64,000 nt of DNA from Psychrobacillus glaciei (GCF_008973485.1 NZ_CP031223.1:1612001-1676000), one strand, 5' to 3'. Shown: positions 34,951 to 45,069, counted from the stretch's first letter. Program-made: numbers and translations. The notes: generated by a model not told the origin, from the letters alone.

Positions 34951-36211
34951 TTGGGAAAAAGATGAAGAAGCACTAGATGAACTAATGAATAAAATGCCCA
35001 AATTTACAGATCATCGTTCCAAAGAAGATGTGTATAATCGGGTAAAAATGGAATTAGAAAGTCAAAATAGCGAAAAAAACAAAAGGACAACTCGTACGTT
35101 CTTATCAAAATGGAAACCTTTTGCTGTTTCCATTGCTTCCATACTTATTCTTACGCTTCTAGCAACTAGCTTTTACAACGACAAAGAATCATCTATGTCA
35201 AAAGATATTTCAAGCAGTAGGATAGAACAAAAGAGTAGTAAAGAGGAAGGGATGCGTTCGATGGATACTGCCGATGAAGCATCCATCACAAGTAATGCTG
35301 CAGAAACTGAATCATCTAACTCAATGTTGAGAATGTCAAGTTTAGATATATCTTCTATAGAGTTAGTTCCATTGAACAACACAATTTCAGTTTACGAAGA
35401 TAATCTTCATGGTGGAACTATTTTTCACTTTTCGTTAATTGAAAATGCATTATCGGTTCCAGTGACTATTATTATTCCAAAAGAGCAAATGATTATTGAT
35501 TTTCCAAATATGACTCCGAATAGCCTTCAACTTTATGAACGCTATGCAAATATAATTGACGAAGAGGCATTAGGATTCAATGACTATCATCCATACAAAG
35601 GAAATTTTAGGGCAGTGGGTAAACGACTAAATCATTATTTACCTGCCAATCATGGGTATGATATAGCCCCAGGTACATCCGCTCCATATTGGTCTTCAGT
35701 CAATGAAATTTTCACAGATTTTGATTCATTGATGAGATTAAATGAGGATGGAACTCCAATAGAATGGGACCAAGCAGGGATATTGGATAAACCGAGTGTA
35801 TTATCTGGTGCACAAGCTCATCAAAGCTACTTCAAGTATGTGGCTTTTAATGGTAAATCTTATTTATCTCCAAACTTCACAAAAAGTTTTGATACACTGT
35901 CTGAAGCGTTTGTTGATATGAAAAATTCCAAAAATGATATGTACACTTCAGTTATTCCAGATAAAGTTACCTATTCTTATCGAGTTGATCATGACACCGC
36001 AATTATCAAGTTTGACGATCCTTTAGATCTTTCTGTAATGGACTCAAGTGATGCAAATAGGATGATTGAAGCATTTTCATTAACAGCTGCTAGCTTTGGA
36101 ACTGAAGTGAAGTTAGAAAATGTTGTGCAAAAGCAATGGAATGAATTCGATCTTACTAAACCCCTTCCTGTACCATTAGGACCAAATGGTTTTATAATGG
36201 AAGCAAAATAA
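34934..36211 (+). CDS. rsiX: Anti-sigma factor, RsiX-like
   Basis: About 425 residues: an acidic cytoplasmic N-terminus (EKDEEALDELMNKMPKFTDH), one membrane helix (about 61-80), then a large outside domain including KPLPVPLGPNGFIME near the end. This layout and the position behind sigX identify RsiX. AAGGAGG at 34924-34930 is three bases before the ATG at 34934 and twelve before the ATG at 34943, so the exact start is unclear. Confidence 0.85.
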   Translation: MFIMSDWEKDEEALDELMNKMPKFTDHRSKEDVYNRVKMELESQNSEKNKRTTRTFLSKWKPFAVSIASILILTLLATSFYNDKESSMSKDISSSRIEQKSSKEEGMRSMDTADEASITSNAAETESSNSMLRMSSLDISSIELVPLNNTISVYEDNLHGGTIFHFSLIENALSVPVTIIIPKEQMIIDFPNMTPNSLQLYERYANIIDEEALGFNDYHPYKGNFRAVGKRLNHYLPANHGYDIAPGTSAPYWSSVNEIFTDFDSLMRLNEDGTPIEWDQAGILDKPSVLSGAQAHQSYFKYVAFNGKSYLSPNFTKSFDTLSEAFVDMKNSKNDMYTSVIPDKVTYSYRVDHDTAIIKFDDPLDLSVMDSSDANRMIEAFSLTAASFGTEVKLENVVQKQWNEFDLTKPLPVPLGPNGFIMEAK

Positions 36212-36213
36212 TA

Positions 36214-36256
36214 GGAATGTCAGCTATAAGTATTCAATATAGCTGGCATTCTTTTC
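36214..36256 (+). terminator. Terminator of sigX-rsiX
   Basis: GAATGTCAGCTATA pairs with TATAGCTGGCATTC, then a T-rich tail. Confidence 0.85.
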
Positions 36257-36687
36257 GTTTCACCTTGAACGAAGATGCAATTTCGAACCCCTCCCTGTTT
36301 TTTATTATGTGCAGTATTTATATAGTGCGTACCAAAGAGTCCTATTAAGTGACCTCTAGGATTTTCGCTGCAGGTCGGACGCTTTCCGCCGGGTGAGCGA
36401 TGAGCCATCGCCGACGCTACGCGTTCGCCTGAAGCGGAACTCAACGTGAAAACCAATTTATGCGCACTATATAAAAAGAACTAATAAATCGGTTGCAACT
36501 AGTATTTTCGCGCCAATCACATTGCAAATAAGAAAGACAATAAGCTTTGTTGAAATAATGAATTAAACTTATTATTATTCGACCAAGAAATGAAATCCAA
36601 AACAGTTATATTGCACAACCATATTATTTTTGTTAATATGGAATTAATTCAAGATAAATATCTTGAAGGTTAACAAAATATTGATTC
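36257..36687. other. Gene-free interval before the FMN riboswitch
   Basis: About 430 bases. It holds GC-rich repeat B copy 2 with its flanking inverted repeat; the remaining AT-rich sequence shows nothing I can name. The promoter of ribU must lie near the right end but is not clear. Confidence 0.55.
36317..36475. repeat. GC-rich hairpin repeat B, copy 2, inside a perfect 13-bp inverted repeat
   Basis: Core 36359-36454: GGATTTTCGCTGCAGG..., GCTTTCCGCCGGGTGAGCGA, TGAGCCATCGCCG, ending GTGAAAACC. The core is about 60% GC against an AT-rich surrounding. TTTATATAGTGCG (36317-36329) is exactly inverted at 36463-36475. Confidence 0.75.
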
Positions 36688-36820
36688 ATCTTCGGGGCAG
36701 GGTGCAATTCCCGATCGGCGGTATTAGAAGATTTTTTCTTGAGCCCGCGAGCCGTTAAGGCAGGATTTGGTTAAATTCCAAAGCCGACAGTATAGTCTGG
36801 ATGGGAGAAGGTGAAGGTAC
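36688..36820 (+). promoter_or_regulatory. FMN riboswitch (RFN element)
   Basis: The conserved RFN blocks are present in order: ATCTTCGGGGCAGGGTG, AATTCCCGATCGGCGGT, GAGCCCGCGAGCC, GGATTTGGT, ATTCCAAAGCCGACAGT, AGTCTGGATGGGAGAAGG. It binds FMN and lowers expression of the downstream riboflavin transporter gene. Confidence 0.97.
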
Positions 36821-36876
36821 AGTCGTTTTTCGTATACTCTAATACGGATACGCTTATTTAAGTGTGCCTTGGTTCT

Positions 36877-36909
36877 CCTTTAAGCTTTATTTGCTTAAGG
36901 GATTTTTTT
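36877..36909 (+). terminator. Expression-platform terminator of the FMN riboswitch
   Basis: CCTTTAAGC pairs with GCTTAAGGG, then seven T. GGTTCTCC just before it can pair with GGAGAAGG of the aptamer end, which fits a switch between two folds. Confidence 0.85.
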
Positions 36910-36973
36910 GAGTATGGAATACGTTCTGAACTTTTCTTCTTGTGGAGTGAATCGCAAAAGGAGAGAGAACATT

Positions 36974-37567
36974 ATGTCAAAGAGCAAGACGCGAATGCTT
37001 ATAGCAATCGCTATGTTAAGTAGTATTTCGTTTGTATTAATGCTACTTGCATTTCCGTTACCAGTATTACCGGCTTATTTAAAGGTGGACTTTAGTGATA
37101 TTCCTGCACTAATTGCCGCAATTACGATGGGGCCGATTGCTGGTATTCTCGTAGCATTTTTGAAAAATGTGCTAGATTGGTTGTTTTCAGGTAGTCCAAC
37201 CGGTGTTCCGGTAGGACATATGGCGAATTTTGTAACCAGTATTTTATTTTTAACACCGGTTTACTTAATTTATCGTAAAGTTTCATCTTCAAAAGGAATT
37301 ATGTATGGTTTAGCCTCTGGGACGATTTCCATGGCAATAGGGATGAGTGCATTAAATTATTTTGTATTTTTACCTATGTATTCTTATTTTTTAAATTTCC
37401 CAATGGAATCAGGTACTGCGTTATTTAATACGATTATTTTCGGTATTTTACCGTTTAATTTGATCAAAGGTATTTTAGTAACGATTGTTATGATTGTCCT
37501 ATTCAAACGATTAAAACCTATACTGGATAAAGTAACTAATTCATTCAGAATTCCTGATATAAATTAA
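36974..37567 (+). CDS. ribU: Riboflavin ECF-transporter substrate-binding subunit RibU
   Basis: 197 residues, about six membrane helices. The N-terminal pattern (PAYLKVDFSDIPALIAAITMGPIAG) is typical of RibU S-components, which join the EcfA/A'/T energy module to import riboflavin. The FMN riboswitch in its leader confirms the vitamin. A frame opening at a TTG inside the terminator T run is excluded; AGGAGAGAG before the ATG at 36974 decides the start. Confidence 0.95.
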   Translation: MSKSKTRMLIAIAMLSSISFVLMLLAFPLPVLPAYLKVDFSDIPALIAAITMGPIAGILVAFLKNVLDWLFSGSPTGVPVGHMANFVTSILFLTPVYLIYRKVSSSKGIMYGLASGTISMAIGMSALNYFVFLPMYSYFLNFPMESGTALFNTIIFGILPFNLIKGILVTIVMIVLFKRLKPILDKVTNSFRIPDIN

Positions 37568-37568
37568 T

Positions 37569-37608
37569 AAAAGGTCGCTTCTCTATTTCAGAGAAGCGAC
37601 CTTTTTTG
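37569..37608 (+). terminator. Terminator of ribU
   Basis: AAAGGTCGCTTCTC pairs with GAGAAGCGACCTTT, then T run. Confidence 0.93.
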
Positions 37609-37650
37609 AAAATATATAAGTTTTATGCCGTGAACAGCTTAATTTTCAGG

Positions 37651-37882
37651 GCGCTAGCATCAAGCCTCATTATCCAAACCAAATGTATCTTGTCTTTACA
37701 AATTCCAAGTGGCGAAAGAAAGACATCCGCCACAAGATTACTGAAAAAAGAGTATCTGGAAATGACGCAGTCACTTCCAGATACTCCATAAAAGTCTTCG
37801 TTAATAGTGTAGCCAATGATTTGTCCAAAGCACTCTGGAATTGGTGATGACCAGGTGCGCTTAAAGGACACTTGCATTTTTC

Positions 37883-37884
<2 letters not shown>
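37651..37884 (+). repeat. Structured intergenic repeat A, copy 2 (5' part lost or diverged)
   Basis: It matches the other copies from CCTCATTATCCAA to CTTGCATTTTTCTTA but lacks the first hairpin. GTGGCG/CGCCAC forms hairpin 2. Hairpin 3 is 37750-37766 with 37770-37786, 16 of 17 pairs, using a different sequence from copy 1. Its end runs into the stop codon of the convergent ferredoxin gene. Confidence 0.8.
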
Positions 37885-38170
<286 letters not shown>

Positions 38171-38242
38171 CTATCTTATTCATTCTAAAGGTGTTTACAC
38201 GACATTTCAACAAAAATACATTTAAAATGTGAGGTATTTCAA

Positions 38243-39277
38243 TTGTATTTTCATCAACTATTATTATTAATCATACATAAATTCCATGGTGAGAGATCTT
38301 CTACAGCCCCATTCTATTTGTTAAAAGGGAAAAAATCAGGCCAAACTATACAAGATGTTACTTATTTTAACTTACATCCTTTTTTTTCACTTTATCCTAA
38401 ACTCTCTAAAGAAGAATATAATGTTGAAGTTACTAAGCTATTATCAAACGAATTTATTGAAATGAATGAGTCATCCATTTCATTAACAGAGAAAGGCTTT
38501 CTTCAAATGAATTCAAACCGCAAGCCTTTATATAATGGATGGTTATATAGAGGAAATGAGGTTGTATTTTGGAATAGGATAGAGTTAGTTGTGCAAACAT
38601 TGTCTAACTTTCAAGCAGATGAAAAACGGTTTGTTCCAAATCAAAAAAATCAACTCGTTCATCAATTTGTGCGATCATATTTAGTAATGAAAAACTTCCA
38701 GGACTCGGCATTCGTAATTGAATTTAAAAAACAAATAGAGCAATTACTTGTTAGTCCAATCTTTGAAGACATTCACCGGGAGCTATTTGTTTATCGATTA
38801 AGTGGATATGACAAAAGTGGAATGACCTGGGAGCAACTTGCTCGCTATTACAATCTAAGTATTTTGGATGTGAAATTATTATTTATTGAAGGTTTACATA
38901 TAGCTTTAGCTGCAATAACAAAAGAAAGATATCCAGATTTATACGCCATTACAAAAGATATTGAAGTAATGACACCTTTAACCGATTCAGCAATGAAAAC
39001 GTATCGTTTATGGGAAAAAGGGTATAACATCCATGAAATTGCAGAAATGCGATTTTTAAAAATAAATACGATAGAAGATCATATAATTGAAATAGTTTCA
39101 ATAAAACAGGATTTTCCAATAGTGGATTTTATGAATGAAGAACAAGTACGAAAAGTGGTACAAACTTCAAAGGAATTACAAACAAAGAAATTAAAAAAAA
39201 TTCGAGAACAATTTCCAGAATTAAGTTTTTTTCAAATAAGACTTGCACTTACAAAAGGGGAAGTAGTGAATGGATAA
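38243..39277 (+). CDS. ypbB: YpbB-like helicase-associated protein
   Basis: 344 residues, TTG start. The C-terminal part (LTDSAMKTYRLWEKGYNIHEIAEMRFLKINTIEDHI) is the helix-turn-helix 'helicase C-terminal' type (HTH_40). It overlaps recQ by eight bases and probably works with it, acting like the missing C-terminal part of longer RecQ proteins. This is the B. subtilis arrangement. Confidence 0.88.
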   Translation: MYFHQLLLLIIHKFHGERSSTAPFYLLKGKKSGQTIQDVTYFNLHPFFSLYPKLSKEEYNVEVTKLLSNEFIEMNESSISLTEKGFLQMNSNRKPLYNGWLYRGNEVVFWNRIELVVQTLSNFQADEKRFVPNQKNQLVHQFVRSYLVMKNFQDSAFVIEFKKQIEQLLVSPIFEDIHRELFVYRLSGYDKSGMTWEQLARYYNLSILDVKLLFIEGLHIALAAITKERYPDLYAITKDIEVMTPLTDSAMKTYRLWEKGYNIHEIAEMRFLKINTIEDHIIEIVSIKQDFPIVDFMNEEQVRKVVQTSKELQTKKLKKIREQFPELSFFQIRLALTKGEVVNG

Positions 39278-40682
39278 GTTGACAGAAATACTTAAACAAA
39301 AATTCGGTCATACTTCATTTCGAGATGGACAAAAAGAAATCATCCAACAAGTGATTGAAGGGAAAGATGTCATAGCTATTTTGCCAACTGGGATGGGAAA
39401 GTCATTATTATTTCAATTGCCAGCTTATTTGATGAAAGGTACGGTTGTAATTGTTTCACCTTTATTGTCGCTCATGCAAGATCAAGTAGAACAACTAAAA
39501 ATGATGGGAGAAAAACGAGTAGTTGCGATAAATTCATTTTTATCTTTTGAACAAAAAGAATCGGTATTTCAAAACTTATCCGGTTATAAATTTATCTTCA
39601 CTTCTCCAGAAATGCTTCAAAACAACCGATTTAACCGGGCGCTTTCCTCTATTCAAATAGCATATGTAGTAGCTGACGAAGCCCATTGTATTTCGCAATG
39701 GGGATTCGATTTCCGGCCAGATTACTTAAGAATCTCCAAGTGGCTTCAAACTTTTCCTAAAACGAGTGTCCTTGCTTTAACGGCAACTGCAACTAAAAAA
39801 GTTGTACAAGAGATCAAACGTACATTACATATGAAAGAACCATATGAATATGTCCATTCGTTAGATCGGCCCACTATAGCATATGAAGTGAAACAATTGG
39901 ATGATCAAAAAGAAAAAGTAGCGTGGATTTTAGGTCGGATAACGACAACTAATGGACCAGGTATTTTATATACTCAATCACGTAAGAAAACGGAATCTTA
40001 TGTAGAAGAGCTACTAAAAAAAGGAATTCGTGCTGCTTTTTATCATGCGAAAATGGAGCAAGATGATCGAGTGTTAATCCAACAGCAGTTTCAACAAGGG
40101 AAATTGGATTGGATTTGTGCAACTAATGCATTTGGGATGGGTATACACAAAGACAATATTCGACAAATCATACACGATCATATACCCACATCCATCTCTA
40201 GTTATATGCAAGAAATAGGAAGAGCTGCAAGGGATGGTAAACAATCCATAGCTTCACTTGTCTATACTAATTCAGATGTTGAACAAGCCTTTTACGTTGC
40301 TATGCAGGATTTTCCTGAAGAAGCTGATATTAAACTTGTTTACCAAACGGATGACGTTCAAATTCAATTATCGGAAACTACAACTCGTATATTGAATTAT
40401 TGGAAGGAAATTTTATCAGAACAAGAAACAATGGATTTATTTTATGAAATCAAACAAAAGAAAAGGATGGAAATACAGAAATTGTTTACATTATTTCAAA
40501 ATGAATGGTGTATTAGAGAGCAATTATTAAACAATTTTGACGAACAATTAAAAGAGCGGCCAATTAATTGTTGTACTGTTTGTTCTTATGGCATTCATCA
40601 TGTGCTTACAGAAAGAACCGAACAAAAGGAAGAGGAAAAACAACTAAATTGGAAAAATAGACTAAATGAATTGCTTTACTAG
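39270..40682 (+). CDS. recQ: ATP-dependent DNA helicase, RecQ family
   Basis: 470 residues: motif I PTGMGKS, DEAH box VVADEAHCISQWGFDFRPDY, motif III ALTATAT, motif VI QEIGRAARDG. It is shorter than E. coli RecQ and has no HRDC domain, like B. subtilis RecS. Cysteines near the end (NCCTVCSYG) are remnants of the zinc subdomain. The name recS would also fit. Confidence 0.92.
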   Translation: MDKLTEILKQKFGHTSFRDGQKEIIQQVIEGKDVIAILPTGMGKSLLFQLPAYLMKGTVVIVSPLLSLMQDQVEQLKMMGEKRVVAINSFLSFEQKESVFQNLSGYKFIFTSPEMLQNNRFNRALSSIQIAYVVADEAHCISQWGFDFRPDYLRISKWLQTFPKTSVLALTATATKKVVQEIKRTLHMKEPYEYVHSLDRPTIAYEVKQLDDQKEKVAWILGRITTTNGPGILYTQSRKKTESYVEELLKKGIRAAFYHAKMEQDDRVLIQQQFQQGKLDWICATNAFGMGIHKDNIRQIIHDHIPTSISSYMQEIGRAARDGKQSIASLVYTNSDVEQAFYVAMQDFPEEADIKLVYQTDDVQIQLSETTTRILNYWKEILSEQETMDLFYEIKQKKRMEIQKLFTLFQNEWCIREQLLNNFDEQLKERPINCCTVCSYGIHHVLTERTEQKEEEKQLNWKNRLNELLY

Positions 40683-40767
40683 TATTACTATTGGGAAGTT
40701 TACTTTTTCAACAAAATTCGTCATAATAGAAATAGTAAAAAGAAGGAATGATTGGAGTTAGAACAAT

Positions 40768-41370
40768 ATGAATCAAGATGATTACCAAAAAAAAATAGAT
40801 GAACATAGGCAATCTATTGGCTTAGAGGAAGAAATGAATGAGCCCAGAAGAAGCAGAAGAACGAGCTATGCTAAAAAAACAAAGAAAAAATCTAAAAACT
40901 TACTAATACCTGTCTTATTTTTTATCTTTATTTTAATACCTATATGTATTTTTATTTATGTACAATTTTTTTACACCGCGGAAGTTGAAAACGTTACGAA
41001 TCAAGGTGTTACTTTAGAAAAAAAAACAATCTCTAATACTGGTGATGATAATAGCAAGGAAGAAAATGATTCTGAGACAGTAGTAGAGCAAAGTACGGTA
41101 GTGACAGCCCCTGAAAAGGAAGCGGAAGAAGAATCTAAAACTGAAGAACCAATAACAGAAGTAGAAACTAAAACAACTTCACAGACTGAAGTGGAAACAA
41201 AACCAATAGAAGTTTCCCAAGCAAAAACACATATCGTACAAAAGAATGAAACGCTTTATCGAATTGCTATTAATTATTATAAAGATCCTAAAGCAGTTGA
41301 AAAAATTAAAGTTGCAAATGGATTAAAATCGGATAGTATTTCAGCAGGTCAAAAGCTTGTTTTACCTTAA
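40768..41370 (+). CDS. ypbE: Membrane-anchored LysM protein (YpbE-like)
   Basis: 200 residues: a basic cytoplasmic part, one membrane helix (about 46-70), a long acidic T/E-rich linker, and one LysM domain at the C-terminus (THIVQKNETLYRIAINYYKDPKAVEKI...). It would be anchored in the membrane and hold peptidoglycan. The position after recQ is that of ypbE. Confidence 0.87.
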   Translation: MNQDDYQKKIDEHRQSIGLEEEMNEPRRSRRTSYAKKTKKKSKNLLIPVLFFIFILIPICIFIYVQFFYTAEVENVTNQGVTLEKKTISNTGDDNSKEENDSETVVEQSTVVTAPEKEAEEESKTEEPITEVETKTTSQTEVETKPIEVSQAKTHIVQKNETLYRIAINYYKDPKAVEKIKVANGLKSDSISAGQKLVLP

Positions 41371-41446
41371 AAATTTGTAGAAAAGAAGGATAATTACAAA
41401 CTTTGTCGAATATATATCATTAATCTGTAATGGAAGAGGTGTATAT

Positions 41447-42079
41447 ATGTTTGTTAAAAGTGTAATGATTCCAAAAGAAAAATGTTTGACCGTGAATGTG
41501 AATGCTTCATTAATGGATGCTTTACAGCAACTAGATGAAAAAGAGATTGATGCGTTGCCGATACTTGAAAATGGTATCTATAAAGGAATGTTTAATAAAT
41601 ATCTTTTGTACAAAGCATTTTTCTATAGCGATGTAGATAGAGATACCTTTTTAAAACAAACTACCGTTAGAGATATTGCTGTAAGAGAGGACACCTTTGT
41701 GCAATTAGAAGATGTTTTTGAAAGTGCATTAGTAAAGTTGTATGATTTTCCAATCATTGCTGTTTTAGATGAAGGGAAATTCCTTGGGATTGTCACTAGA
41801 TATGACACTATTTTACAATTCCGAAGCGCATTTGGTATGGAAAGTAATGGAACAAGAATAGCGCTTACCTCTGTTGAATCGGAAGGGCGTATTCTGAAAG
41901 TAGCTGATATATTAAAGAAATACCATACACCGGTCATTTCCTTAGTTACTTTTGACGAAACAGATAAAATAGCTCGTAGAATTGTATTGAAGATAGATAA
42001 TGATCAAAAATTGAATCGTATTATTGGAGATTTTGAAAAGTCTGGATTTCGTGTATTACATATTAATAAAGACGAATAA
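41447..42079 (+). CDS. CBS-domain protein
   Basis: 210 residues with a pair of CBS domains (about 5-60 and 75-130: VKSVMIPKEKCLTVNVNASL, TVRDIAVREDTFVQLEDVFE) and a C-terminal domain that may be ACT-like. CBS pairs bind adenine nucleotides. No enzymatic domain is attached, so it is likely a regulatory protein with an unknown target. Confidence 0.82.
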   Translation: MFVKSVMIPKEKCLTVNVNASLMDALQQLDEKEIDALPILENGIYKGMFNKYLLYKAFFYSDVDRDTFLKQTTVRDIAVREDTFVQLEDVFESALVKLYDFPIIAVLDEGKFLGIVTRYDTILQFRSAFGMESNGTRIALTSVESEGRILKVADILKKYHTPVISLVTFDETDKIARRIVLKIDNDQKLNRIIGDFEKSGFRVLHINKDE

Positions 42080-42106
42080 TGAGTTCAATATTTTTTCATG
42101 CTATAC

Positions 42107-42133
42107 TGGACAGGGGGAAATCCCTGTCTTTTT
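42107..42133 (+). terminator. Terminator of the CBS gene
   Basis: GACAGGG pairs with CCCTGTC, then TTTTT. Confidence 0.85.
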
Positions 42134-42157
42134 CTATGTTTCTGAGGAGGCTTTTAT

Positions 42158-42937
42158 TTGACGTATATCGCTATACTTATTATAGCCTGCATTATTTTAA
42201 CACCATTATATATGCTTATCCTGGCTTTTCAAATTAACGTGAAAGAACATTCATTGCATATCGGAGAAATGAAAGATGGGGAACAATTCCGTGTATTTTT
42301 CATTTCAGATATTCATCGTAGAAAAATATCCGATAAATTGATTGATTCTCTTTTAGAAAGAGTGGATATAGTCATTATTGGGGGAGATATAACCGAAAAG
42401 GGAGTGCCTTTAGAGAGGACAGAAAATAACATCTTGCAGTTATGTAAAATAGGGAAGGTTTTTTATGTCTACGGAAATAATGATCGTGAAGTAGGAGAAC
42501 CACAATTAAATTCGATACTAGAGAAATATGGAGTATGTATCTTAAATAATAAATCTGTCGTCCTCAAATCTAGTCAATCTATCATTCGCCTTATTGGAAT
42601 AAATGATGGATTTCATGGTAGGGTTAATATATATGATGCATTTCAGGATGTTTTAGATGAGGAGATTATTATTTTTGTATCGCATGCACCTGCTTTTTTT
42701 AATAACGCGAAAAAAGTAGCGCAGCCGCATCTCTTGTTAGCTGGGCATCTTCATGGCGGACAAATCCGTTTTGGACCTTTTGGTATTTACGAAAATGGTG
42801 CGTTTAGAGAAAAAGAGAATAGTGCGGAACTGATTAGCAATGGATTTGGTACAACAGGGGTACCGTTAAGATTAGGAGCAAAATCAGAGTGTCATATTAT
42901 TACGTTATTCGGTAAAGCAAAAGTAAAAAATTTCTAA
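42158..42937 (+). CDS. ypbG: Metallophosphoesterase (YpbG-like)
   Basis: 259 residues with an N-terminal membrane helix, then the calcineurin-like metal motifs FISDIH, GGDI, YGNNDRE, VSHAP and AGHLHGGQ. The active site would hydrolyse a phosphoester; substrate unknown. TTG start, GAGGAGG ribosome site. The gene order matches ypbE to ypbG loosely. Confidence 0.87.
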   Translation: MTYIAILIIACIILTPLYMLILAFQINVKEHSLHIGEMKDGEQFRVFFISDIHRRKISDKLIDSLLERVDIVIIGGDITEKGVPLERTENNILQLCKIGKVFYVYGNNDREVGEPQLNSILEKYGVCILNNKSVVLKSSQSIIRLIGINDGFHGRVNIYDAFQDVLDEEIIIFVSHAPAFFNNAKKVAQPHLLLAGHLHGGQIRFGPFGIYENGAFREKENSAELISNGFGTTGVPLRLGAKSECHIITLFGKAKVKNF

Positions 42938-42960
42938 AATGGTGGAAGGAAGTTTTAAGG

Positions 42961-43935
42961 TTGGAACAAAATGTAGATGTGCTTATTGTTGGCGGAGGAC
43001 CATGTGGTTTAGCTGCTGCAATCTCAATTCAAGAACTTGGGTTAAATTATGTGATCATTGAGAAAGGAAACATTGTAGATGCAATCTATAATTATCCTAC
43101 TCATCAAACGTTTTTTAGTACAAGTGAAAAATTAGCGATTGGTGATGTTCCTTTTATCGTCGAAGAACGAAAACCAAAGAGAAATCAAGCTTTAGTGTAT
43201 TATCGAGAAGTTGCCAAGTTAAAAAAGCTTCATGTAAATAAATATGAATTTGTAAACAATATTTCGAAAAAAGAAAATAAGTTTCTGATTACTACCTCTA
43301 AAGCAACTTACTTAGCAAATTACGTAATAATTGCAACTGGTTATTATGATCAACCAAATTATATGGACATACAAGGAGAAGAACTACCCAAAGTCTTTCA
43401 TTATTTTAAAGAAGGTCATCCTTATTTTGACCAAAATGTGTTAGTTATTGGAGGTAAAAACTCTGCAATTGATGCCGCATTAGAGTTGAACAAAGCAGGA
43501 GCCAATGTGACGGTAGCATATAGAGGCAGCAATTATTCTCCTAGCATTAAACCTTGGATTTTACCAGAGTTTGAAGGGCTTGTTCGAAACAATGAGATTG
43601 ATATGCTCTTTAATACAGAGATTCTTTCCATAGATGAAAAATTCGCCTTTTTAAAAGGTCCAACTGGTGTATTTACAGTTGCCAATGATTTTGTATTTGC
43701 CATGATTGGTTATCATCCCAATCAAAGTTTTTTAGCCAATGTCGGAATAGAAATTGATTCTATGACAGGAAGACCGTCATTTAACGAAGAAACAATGGAA
43801 ACGAACGTAAAAGGTGTTTTTATAGCCGGAGTAATTGCTGCAGGTAATAATGCAAATGAAATTTTCATTGAAAATGGTCGTTTTCATGGTGGACAAATTG
43901 CACAAGAAATAGAAAGAAAGCGAAAAGGCAACTAA
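42961..43935 (+). CDS. ypdA: YpdA, NADPH-dependent bacillithiol disulfide reductase
   Basis: 324 residues with two dinucleotide folds: FAD site VLIVGGGPCGLAAA near the N-terminus and NADPH site VLVIGGKNSAIDAALEL in the middle. YpdA reduces oxidised bacillithiol in Bacillota. C14 in GGGPCG is the conserved cysteine of the family. TTG start. In B. subtilis gudB precedes ypdA; it is not here. Confidence 0.9.
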   Translation: MEQNVDVLIVGGGPCGLAAAISIQELGLNYVIIEKGNIVDAIYNYPTHQTFFSTSEKLAIGDVPFIVEERKPKRNQALVYYREVAKLKKLHVNKYEFVNNISKKENKFLITTSKATYLANYVIIATGYYDQPNYMDIQGEELPKVFHYFKEGHPYFDQNVLVIGGKNSAIDAALELNKAGANVTVAYRGSNYSPSIKPWILPEFEGLVRNNEIDMLFNTEILSIDEKFAFLKGPTGVFTVANDFVFAMIGYHPNQSFLANVGIEIDSMTGRPSFNEETMETNVKGVFIAGVIAAGNNANEIFIENGRFHGGQIAQEIERKRKGN

Positions 43936-43953
43936 ATGCCTTTTCGCTTTTCT
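43917..43953 (+). terminator. Terminator of ypdA
   Basis: AAGCGAAAAGGCA pairs with TGCCTTTTCGCTT; the left arm lies within the last codons of the gene and T-rich sequence follows. Confidence 0.88.
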
Positions 43954-44058
43954 TCTGCATTTCCTGAGTCTTTCACATTTGTATTAAGAAATACAATATG
44001 CTTCTGTAAAATAATAAACTAGTACTTACCGTTGTTAACAATAGAGTAAGTAGAACCT

Positions 44059-44370
44059 AAAAAATAGATAGCATCCATTATTAAAGAAGCGCTGAGCGGA
44101 CGAAATTGCATCTTCGTCCACTTTTAAAAGAATAGGAAAGGATTTATTCTCTCCCTAACTAAAACAAATGCATTATGTCTTTACGTATTTCAAGAAGGCG
44201 ACGGACAAACAACCGCCACAAGATTACAGAAAAAAGTGGATTGAGAAGTGACGCAGTCACTTCTCAATCCACAGAAATTCCTATGGTAATAGTGTAGCCT
44301 ATGTTTCGTCCAAAGCACTCTGAAAATAGTAAAGACAAGTTGCACTTAAAGGACGCTTGCGTTTTTCTTA
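44059..44370 (+). repeat. Structured intergenic repeat A, copy 3
   Basis: Full length. Hairpin 1 AGCGGACGAA/TTCGTCCACT (one mismatch); hairpin 2 GGCG/CGCC; hairpin 3 a perfect 17-bp stem, 44236-44252 with 44256-44272, starting GTGGATTGAG where copy 1 has GAGGAGTTGG. The 3' part is almost identical to copy 4. Confidence 0.88.
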
Positions 44371-44445
44371 AAGATAAGAAAGTATATGGATTATCGTACT
44401 GCGAAACCAGTGTTCATAGTACTTTAAAGAATTATATAATACCGC

Positions 44446-44573
44446 GGATTTTCGTTTCAGGTGGACGCGTTCCGCGGGGTGAGCGATGAGCCATCACCGC
44501 CGCATTCGCGTCGTTTGCGATGGCACATCTGTCTCACTCATCCCGCTGGAGTCGCCACCTTTCACTACAATCC
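44446..44573. repeat. GC-rich hairpin repeat B, copy 3
   Basis: The most complete copy: GGATTTTCGTTTCAGGTGG pairs with CCACCTTTCACTACAATCC, and GCGGGGTGAGCGATGAG with CTCACTCATCCCGC, so the whole 128 bp can fold as one long hairpin. It lies between copies 3 and 4 of repeat A. It recalls GC-rich intergenic repeats I know from other Bacillaceae. Confidence 0.8.
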
Positions 44574-44745
44574 ATTAAGCGAGTAGTACCAAACAAGAAG
44601 ATTTTGCCCAGCTATCGCTAAGAATCCAGTATTAGTAAGGAATCATAGTATAATTTCAAGGGTTAGATCTTTAGTTTTCTTTAGTTTTACCGCACACAGT
44701 ATACACGAATCGGTGAGTGTATCATTAGAGTAGGTGGTACTAGAG

Positions 44746-45056
44746 AAAAATAGATAGCATCCATTATTAAGGAAGTGCTGAGCGGACGAAATTGCATCTT
44801 CGTCCGCTTTTAAAAGAATAGGAAAGGATTTATTCACTCATTAACCAAACCTTATGTACCTTGTTTCAACATTTTCCAAGATAGCGATGTACAAGCATCT
44901 GTCACAAAATTACCGGAAAAAGAGGATTTGGAAGTGACATAGTCACTTTCAGATCCTCTATAAAATTCTACGTTAATAGTGTAGCCTATGTTTCGTCCAA
45001 AGCACTCTGAAAATAGTAAAGACAAGTTGCACTTAAAGGACGCTTGCGTTTTTCTT
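44746..45056 (+). repeat. Structured intergenic repeat A, copy 4
   Basis: Full length. Hairpin 1 is perfect (44781-44790 with TTCGTCCGCT). Hairpin 3: 44922-44938 with 44942-44958, all 17 positions paired with two G-T pairs. It ends about 160 bases before the 3' end of the convergent ansA. Confidence 0.88.
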
Positions 45057-45069
45057 ATTTACTTTTACC

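Noticed and set aside
36220-36456. 78-codon minus-strand frame
   Set aside because: It lies over GC-rich repeat B copy 2; such frames arise from the long hairpin and are not genes.
36908-36973. Upstream extension of ribU from a TTG
   Set aside because: The TTG is in the T run of the riboswitch terminator and has no ribosome site; 36974 has both.
44301-44489. 62-codon open frame
   Set aside because: It spans the end of repeat A and the start of repeat B and is not kept in other copies.
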